Part shown: one piece after another, positions 12,173 through 15,722 of the stretch
How the letters are laid out: every line of letters starts with the position of its first letter
Numbering within the stretch: position 1 is the stretch's first letter
Source of the DNA: Actinomycetota bacterium
GTDB taxonomy: Bacteria > Actinomycetota > CADDZG01 > WHSQ01
Reading direction: 5' to 3'
Length of the DNA stretch: 15,722 nucleotides
Assembly (NCBI GenBank): GCA_016781115.1
Contig: JADDQX010000008.1
Coordinates: forward strand, 277-15,998
Notes under the pieces: generated by a model
What the model was told of the DNA's origin: nothing
The model's input: the letters and a program-made list of their open reading frames with translations, nothing else
The model's database searches: none
Position numbers and translations under genes: made by a program

Positions 12173-13936
12173 GTGCCGAAGTGGTCTAGCGTGGGTCGAC
12201 GTATGCGGGTGGCGGAACAGCGGTGGTTCAAGGTGGTCGTGGTGCTGGCGGTGTTCGCGGCCGTCCTGGTTCCCGCTCTCGCCGCGCCTGCACGGACCAT
12301 CAAGGTCCCTCGTACCCTCGCCGCGACCAAAGCGCTGGGACGGCCGGCGCAGGCGCCCCAAAGCGTCACTTTCGACTTCCCCGCCACGCATGTGGGTTTC
12401 TCCTGGAAGGGAGACGAAAAGACCGGCGTCCGCTTCCGCGTCATCTCCGGCGACGGCCACAGAGGCGAGTGGCAGCGCGCTCCCCAGGCACACGATGCCG
12501 AACGGGGCGATCAGCATTACAGCGGCGTGATCGCGGTAGATCGGATCGCGGGACTCGTATGGCAGGGGGTGTCTCGCCGCGGAGCTTCCATGGGAGCGGT
12601 GACGTTGGATTACCTGAACACCTTGGACGGGGAGCGCTACACCCAGGAGGTGCCGGCTCTAGCCGAGGCAGATGCGGGGACGCCGGACATCGTGACCAGG
12701 GCCGAGTGGGGCGCCGACGAGTCGCTCAAGAGCACGACTGGAGGTTGTACGCGGACCTTCTACAAGGTCCAGCAGCTGTTCGTGCACCACACCGCCGGCA
12801 GCAATTTCGACACGCATCCCAAAGCCACGATGCGCGCGATCTACTGGTACCACACGGTCCGACAGGGCTGGTGCGATGTGGGCTACAACTTCGTGATCGC
12901 GCCGGACGGAAGGATCTTCGAGGGCCGCTGGGCGCGGGCTTACGCTCCGTTCGAGCACCACGACTCCGAGAGCCGCGATGGGCGCGTCGTCACAGGCGCG
13001 CACGTTTCCGGCTACAACTCCGGAAGCGTGGGAGTCAGCCTCATGGGCAACTACTCGCAGGTGGAGCTGCCGCCCGCGGCGCGGCGGTCGCTCGCCGAGC
13101 TCCTTGCATGGGAGGCGGACCGGCACAACCTCGACCCGCAGGGCACACACACCTATCGCAATCCCGAGACCGGCACGCGCAGGAAGCTGCCGTACATAGC
13201 GGGTCATCGCGACGCGGGCTACACAGAGTGCCCCGGGAACTTCGTCTACGCCGCTCTGCCGGCCATCCGCAGAGACACGAAGGCGGCCATGGGAGCGGGC
13301 AAGCTCTCCAGTCGCTTGACGCTGGCGCCGACAGCGCCGGTGATCCGCTACCGCGAAAGCGCCACCTTCACGGGGTTCTTGACCGACGAGGCCGGGACCC
13401 CCATGCCGGCTCGGCCCATCCGTTCCTACGTCAAGGTGCCCGGGGCGACCTGGACAGCAGGTCCGGGAACCGTGACCGCAGCCGACGGTTCCTACTCACT
13501 CACGATCACGCCCAAAAAGAACTCGAAGGTGATCGCGATCTACGACGGAGACACCACGACCTGGGGCGCCGACAGCAACGTGGCCGCGGTCAAGGTGCGC
13601 CCAGAGGTCACGCTGCAGGCGGAGGGCGGAACGGTCGATGCGGCGGGCTGGTACCGCTTCCCGAGTGGCACCACGATCGTTCCGTTGTCCGGGAACGTGA
13701 GGCCTCGACACGCCGGATACCCCGTGGTGTCGCGGGTCAGCAAGATGAACGCCGACGGGACGTACACGTTGCTCTCGAGGCTGGAGCTGACGCTCGACGA
13801 CACCAGTGCCTACCGGGTCGACTACGTGTTGCCGCAGCCGAGCGGCGGCACCTACAGAGCAGTCACGTGGTTCCCCGGCGACAGCGACCACCCAAGCTCA
13901 CCGAGCCCCGCGGTGCACTTCGTCGTCGACCCGTAG
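12173..13936 (+). CDS. Secreted N-acetylmuramoyl-L-alanine amidase (PGRP/Amidase_2) with two Ig-like domains
   Basis: A 587-aa exported cell-wall hydrolase. A signal peptide (hydrophobic core 19-38, cleavage near ALAAPA) precedes an N-terminal beta-rich region (60-160). A peptidoglycan-recognition/amidase_2 domain occupies about 170-370. The zinc site is visible: His206 in LFVHHTAGS, His345 in IAGHRDAGY and Cys353 in TECPGNF, with catalytic Tyr238 in VGYNFVIAPDG. The ITRAEWGA-type entry (VTRAEWGADE, 174-183) is typical of actinobacterial PGRP amidases. Such enzymes cut the bond between muramic acid and the stem peptide. Two Ig-like beta-sandwich repeats follow (about 378-475 and 476-587), probably for surface contact. 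The GTG start has AAAGG 10 nt upstream. It is divergent from the transporter unit and convergent with the CAP gene. The enzyme family is firm; the role in growth, separation or lysis of other cells is open. Confidence 0.93.
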   Translation: MPKWSSVGRRMRVAEQRWFKVVVVLAVFAAVLVPALAAPARTIKVPRTLAATKALGRPAQAPQSVTFDFPATHVGFSWKGDEKTGVRFRVISGDGHRGEWQRAPQAHDAERGDQHYSGVIAVDRIAGLVWQGVSRRGASMGAVTLDYLNTLDGERYTQEVPALAEADAGTPDIVTRAEWGADESLKSTTGGCTRTFYKVQQLFVHHTAGSNFDTHPKATMRAIYWYHTVRQGWCDVGYNFVIAPDGRIFEGRWARAYAPFEHHDSESRDGRVVTGAHVSGYNSGSVGVSLMGNYSQVELPPAARRSLAELLAWEADRHNLDPQGTHTYRNPETGTRRKLPYIAGHRDAGYTECPGNFVYAALPAIRRDTKAAMGAGKLSSRLTLAPTAPVIRYRESATFTGFLTDEAGTPMPARPIRSYVKVPGATWTAGPGTVTAADGSYSLTITPKKNSKVIAIYDGDTTTWGADSNVAAVKVRPEVTLQAEGGTVDAAGWYRFPSGTTIVPLSGNVRPRHAGYPVVSRVSKMNADGTYTLLSRLELTLDDTSAYRVDYVLPQPSGGTYRAVTWFPGDSDHPSSPSPAVHFVVDP

Positions 13937-13973
13937 GTCTCCTCGCGGCCGGCTGGCGCTACGGGGTCTTTTT
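13931..13973 (+). terminator. Possible terminator overlapping the amidase stop codon
   Basis: CCGTAG (13931-13936, including the stop) pairs with CTACGG (13959-13964) around a GC-rich loop with a small inner stem. A T5 run follows at 13969-13973. The outer stem is only 6 bp with a large internal loop, so strength is uncertain. Confidence 0.38.
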
Positions 13974-14177
13974 GCTCAAAGTCTCGCTCCTAGCAGGTCG
14001 GCATCGCGAGGGTGGTGCCGGGATCCATTCTCGCCTCAAACACGCAGTTACCCACAGCCGCCCGGCAGCGAGGTGTGGGAGCGACGGCGGCAACGCGCGT
14101 GGCGATCATGAGCCGTCAGCATCCTCTTCATGTTCCTTGATTCGGCCCCCACCGAGTTCGGGCGCATCGGGAGATGT

Positions 14178-14200
14178 GCGTAGGCCTATTCGGCCTACGC
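14178..14200. promoter_or_regulatory. Perfect 9-bp hairpin in the non-coding interval
   Basis: GCGTAGGCC (14178-14186) and GGCCTACGC (14192-14200) pair around TATTC. There is no T-run on either side. It may be a protein-binding or RNA-stability element, or part of an unrecognised small RNA. Confidence 0.4.
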
Positions 14201-14240
14201 GAGGAATAGCCGCGAAGGATCAGTACATCAGTGGCCCGCG

Positions 14241-14275
14241 CGAAAGACCCCCGCTGGGAGGTCGGGGGTCTTTCG
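14241..14275. terminator. Strong, possibly bidirectional terminator between amidase and CAP genes
   Basis: A perfect 12-bp stem (CGAAAGACCCCC, 14241-14252, with 14264-14275) around an 11-nt loop, followed on the plus strand by TGTTGCT. It lies 51 bp beyond the CAP gene stop and about 300 bp beyond the amidase stop. It can serve the leftward CAP transcript and back up the rightward one. Confidence 0.75.
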
Positions 14276-14326
14276 TGTTGCTGCGGCCCTGCTGGGAGAC
14301 AGGGTGTGGGGTCCTCTAGGTTCGGG

Positions 14327-14803
14327 TTAGCAGAGCGGGCTGCCGGGGTCGCTGCGGGCCTCGAAGATCACGGTGACCCACATGCGGCCGTCCTTCTTGA
14401 TGACGCCGACGCCGACGTGGCGGAAGCTCGAGTAAAGGATGTTGTCCCGGTGAGCCGGCGAGTTCATGAACGCCTGGTGCAGAGAGGTGACGCCTCCGCC
14501 CACGCCGACGTTCTCGCCGAGGGTGGACCAGTTAGTCACTCGGCGCCGCAGCGTGTCTGAGGGCGTGTGGTAGAGGCTATTGGCTCTCACCATCTCCCGC
14601 GCGTGCACCTTCGCGGCCTTCGAAAGCTCGGGGTCGAGGCGCAGGTTGGTCACGCTGGTGCGCGCGGTGTTGATGAGGCTCGCGAACTTCCGCTCCGCGC
14701 GGTTCGGGCTGTAGCACGCGGCCGAAGCCGTTCCGGCGGGGATCAGGGTCGCCAGTAAGAGGCTGACGAGCGAGGCGGTGAGACACCGCTTGACAACAGA
14801 CAC
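14327..14803 (-). CDS. Secreted CAP/SCP-domain protein under a c-di-GMP riboswitch
   Basis: A 158-aa exported protein. A signal peptide (hydrophobic core about 9-22, cleavage near TASA, residues 25-28) is followed by one CAP (SCP/PR-1-like) domain of the short bacterial type. Visible features are the N-terminal helix with INTARTS (45-51), LDPELSKAAKVHAREM (56-71), the cavity His79 (LYHTP), Glu97 (LGENVGVG), AFMNSPAHRDNIL (111-123, His118) and the strands HVGVGVIKK and WVTVIFEA. The mature protein has exactly two cysteines, Cys30 at the N-terminus and Cys158 as the last residue, which could form a terminal disulfide. CAP proteins are surface or secreted proteins with roles in binding lipids, adhesion or wall-associated processes; no activity can be assigned. 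The GTG start is preceded by GGGAGG at 6 nt. The leader carries a c-di-GMP-I aptamer. Confidence 0.92.
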   Translation of the reverse strand: MSVVKRCLTASLVSLLLATLIPAGTASAACYSPNRAERKFASLINTARTSVTNLRLDPELSKAAKVHAREMVRANSLYHTPSDTLRRRVTNWSTLGENVGVGGGVTSLHQAFMNSPAHRDNILYSSFRHVGVGVIKKDGRMWVTVIFEARSDPGSPLC

Positions 14804-14812
14804 AGCGAACCT

Positions 14813-14830
14813 CCCAGTTCGGTAGCTGGG
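14813..14830 (-). promoter_or_regulatory. Ribosome-site-masking hairpin, alternative to the riboswitch fold
   Basis: On the minus strand CCCAG (14830-14826) can pair with CTGGG (14817-14813), which overlaps the GGGAGG ribosome site at 14815-14810. Its loop contains CTACC, needed for closing the 3' side of the aptamer. The masked state and the full aptamer therefore look mutually exclusive, the layout expected of a translation switch. Confidence 0.45.
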
Positions 14831-14908
14831 CTACCCCTCCTCCCAGGAGGGGCCCCTGGCTTTGCGCCCCTGCGTTGCCACAGGTTTGCCTTTTCGTCGG
14901 GACCTTCT
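14815..14908 (-). ncRNA. Class I c-di-GMP riboswitch (GEMM-I) aptamer
   Basis: Read on the minus strand, the aptamer shows GGCAAACC (14890-14883); P2 CCTGTG-GCAA-CGCAGG with a GNRA tetraloop (14884-14869); and GCAAAGCC (14865-14858). A strong P3 stem follows, AGGAGGGG/CCCCTCCT around a 3-nt loop (14852-14834). The 3' element GGTAGC...GCTACC (14835-14821) then matches the GGTAGC-GTTACC end of the Vibrio Vc2 aptamer. Order, spacing and the GNRA loop all agree with GEMM-I. The base aligned with Vc2 G20 is G, which favours c-di-GMP over cGAMP. The P1 helix is weak by eye. The expression platform appears translational, since the CAP ribosome site begins 6 nt after the aptamer core. Confidence 0.87.
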
Positions 14909-14986
14909 TGTTGCTAGATAGGTATTCGGCGGGAGCTGGCGGGACCTTGAGCCATTTCCTATGTCTTTATGACTAGTCCCGGTGGG

Positions 14987-15722
14987 TTAGGGCAGGACGA
15001 AGGAGGCTTTGAAGCTCTCCCACAGGTCTTGTGACTCCTCCCACTGATCCTCGGGCGTCTGGAAGTTGAGCGCGAACCCGTACTCGCCGTCGGCCGTCAC
15101 GAACTGGAGGTTGTAGGCGTGCTGACCTTCGTAGGTGTACTCCCACAGGGCCCCGTTGTCCGTGCCGGCGAAGGTGGTCTCGGTCAACTGCACCCGCTGG
15201 TAGTCGGGGTGGCGTGAAGCGAAGTCGGGCTCGATCGCGTCCTCGATCTTGGCGTAGGCGTCGGGGCCTGGCGTCTCGGTGTATTGGATCCTGAGGTACC
15301 TGCCTGTGTCGGCCTCTCTGAAATCGGTTCTGGTGTCTATCGGCACGACCTCCCACCCGTTCGGATAGGAGATCGAGTAACCCACCGCTGGGTCTTCGTA
15401 GGTGCTGGATCCTGCGGCCACACCGGTGGCGGGCTCGGCCCCTTCGTCGCCGGTGCCTGTTGCCGTGTCTTCGGTGGTGTCCGCTGGGGGGGCCGGATCC
15501 TGCGCCGCGTCGTTCTGCTCCGCGGCGGCCTGCCTTCTCGGCTCGCCCGTGGCGCGGTCGTCGATGGGTTCGTCACCCTCACCGAGCTTCGGGATGAGGA
15601 AGGCCGCCAACAGCGCCAGCACGACCAGCCCTGCGAGCCACAGCATCCAGGGCCGCGAGTCCGTCGGCCCGTCAGTGCGCAGCGCGGGGCGGGAGTGGAT
15701 CCGCTGCGGCTGCGGGCGCGCT
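14987..15722 (-). CDS. Membrane protein with PsbP-like extracellular domain, N-terminus beyond the window
   Basis: The frame is open to the right edge and 244 residues are visible. The first 25 or so residues are Arg/Pro/Gln-rich and cytoplasmic in character. A single transmembrane helix (WLAGLVVLALLAAFLIP, about residues 28-44) follows, then a long acidic Ala/Thr/Gly linker. The C-terminal domain begins near YEDPAVGYSISYPNGWEVV and ends FKASFVLP. Its short-strand pattern with a YPNGW core resembles PsbP-like or DUF1795-type domains, which in actinobacteria often form the extracellular end of Ser/Thr protein kinases or anchored surface proteins. An ATG at 15646 exists but has no ribosome site and sits at the start of the helix, so the real start is probably outside. 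Whether a kinase or other domain precedes it cannot be seen. It ends 184 bp upstream of the CAP gene. Confidence 0.75.
   Translation of the reverse strand, partial: ARPQPQRIHSRPALRTDGPTDSRPWMLWLAGLVVLALLAAFLIPKLGEGDEPIDDRATGEPRRQAAAEQNDAAQDPAPPADTTEDTATGTGDEGAEPATGVAAGSSTYEDPAVGYSISYPNGWEVVPIDTRTDFREADTGRYLRIQYTETPGPDAYAKIEDAIEPDFASRHPDYQRVQLTETTFAGTDNGALWEYTYEGQHAYNLQFVTADGEYGFALNFQTPEDQWEESQDLWESFKASFVLP

Larger units (their letters stand above)
13937..14326. other. Non-coding, hairpin-rich interval between convergent genes
   Basis: About 390 bp without a credible gene: open frames here lack ribosome sites and family resemblance. Besides the terminators it contains an imperfect 7-bp hairpin (14162-14168 with 14173-14179) whose right arm overlaps a perfect 9-bp hairpin (14178-14200), so the two would partly exclude each other. 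I see no tRNA or known riboswitch in it. It could hold a small RNA or merely the 3' ends of two transcripts. Confidence 0.5.

Noticed and set aside
12223..14319. A 698-codon plus-strand frame overlapping the amidase
   Set aside because: It is an alternative frame of the amidase, Arg/Gly/Ala-rich with no domain. The amidase frame has a signal peptide and the full zinc site.
13937..14326. tRNA or known riboswitch in the non-coding gap
   Set aside because: No T-loop (GGTTCGAATCC-like) or acceptor-stem pairing was seen, and a ydaO-like reading failed on the conserved blocks.
14883..14890. cGAMP-specific (GEMM-Ib) assignment for the CAP leader aptamer
   Set aside because: The base aligning with the Vc2 G20 discriminator is G rather than A, which favours c-di-GMP, although only binding data would settle it.
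1..15722. Mobile element, prophage or defence island
   Set aside because: No transposase, integrase, restriction, toxin or phage gene was found, and composition and strand organisation look like ordinary chromosome.

Overview
The window looks like a chromosomal segment of a high-GC Gram-positive bacterium, most likely an uncultured or deep-branching actinobacterium. The reasons are frequent GTG starts, tightly overlapping genes, an actinobacterial cytochrome oxidase layout (subunits II and I followed by a four-helix subunit IV), a GluABCD-like amino-acid ABC operon and secreted lipoproteins. No insertion sequence, phage gene, CRISPR array, tRNA or rRNA was seen, and composition looks even throughout. 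Taxonomy is inferred from gene content only.

Left part (1-3535, minus strand): ctaC, ctaD and ctaF encode an A1-type aa3 cytochrome c oxidase core. After a hairpin comes a membrane-anchored HD-GYP c-di-GMP phosphodiesterase that runs off the left edge and has a hairpin-rich 5' leader. Divergent from ctaC (3587-5271, plus strand) is a two-gene unit: an APH-fold phosphotransferase of the ACAD10/11-like class and a HAD hydrolase, overlapping by ATGA.

Middle (5282-12039, all minus strand), in transcription order: a divergent Na/Pi-cotransporter-like membrane protein; a 91-aa ribbon-helix-helix-like protein overlapping it by ATGA; a tandem duplication with hairpins; a polar amino-acid ABC transporter (ATPase, lipoprotein binding protein, two permeases); a second binding lipoprotein that has lost the usual amino-acid-binding residues; a stand-alone receiver; a YajQ-family protein; and a tiny zinc-ribbon protein. 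A perfect 15-bp inverted repeat lies in the first codons of the first permease. A perfect 16-bp palindrome lies in the likely promoter of the transporter/RHH pair.

Right part (12173-15722): a secreted PGRP-type N-acetylmuramoyl-L-alanine amidase (plus strand) converges on a small secreted CAP/SCP-domain protein (minus strand) across about 390 bp of hairpin-rich non-coding DNA with a strong terminator. The CAP gene leader carries a well-formed class I (GEMM) c-di-GMP riboswitch aptamer. A membrane protein with a PsbP-like extracellular domain runs off the right edge.

The main theme is c-di-GMP: one gene for its breakdown (HD-GYP), one YajQ-family candidate binder and one c-di-GMP-I riboswitch occur within 15.7 kb, the riboswitch driving an exported CAP protein. 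The best candidates for something undescribed are the riboswitch-CAP pair, the transporter/RHH module with its operator and duplicated 3' end, and the ABC operon with a degenerate second binding protein.
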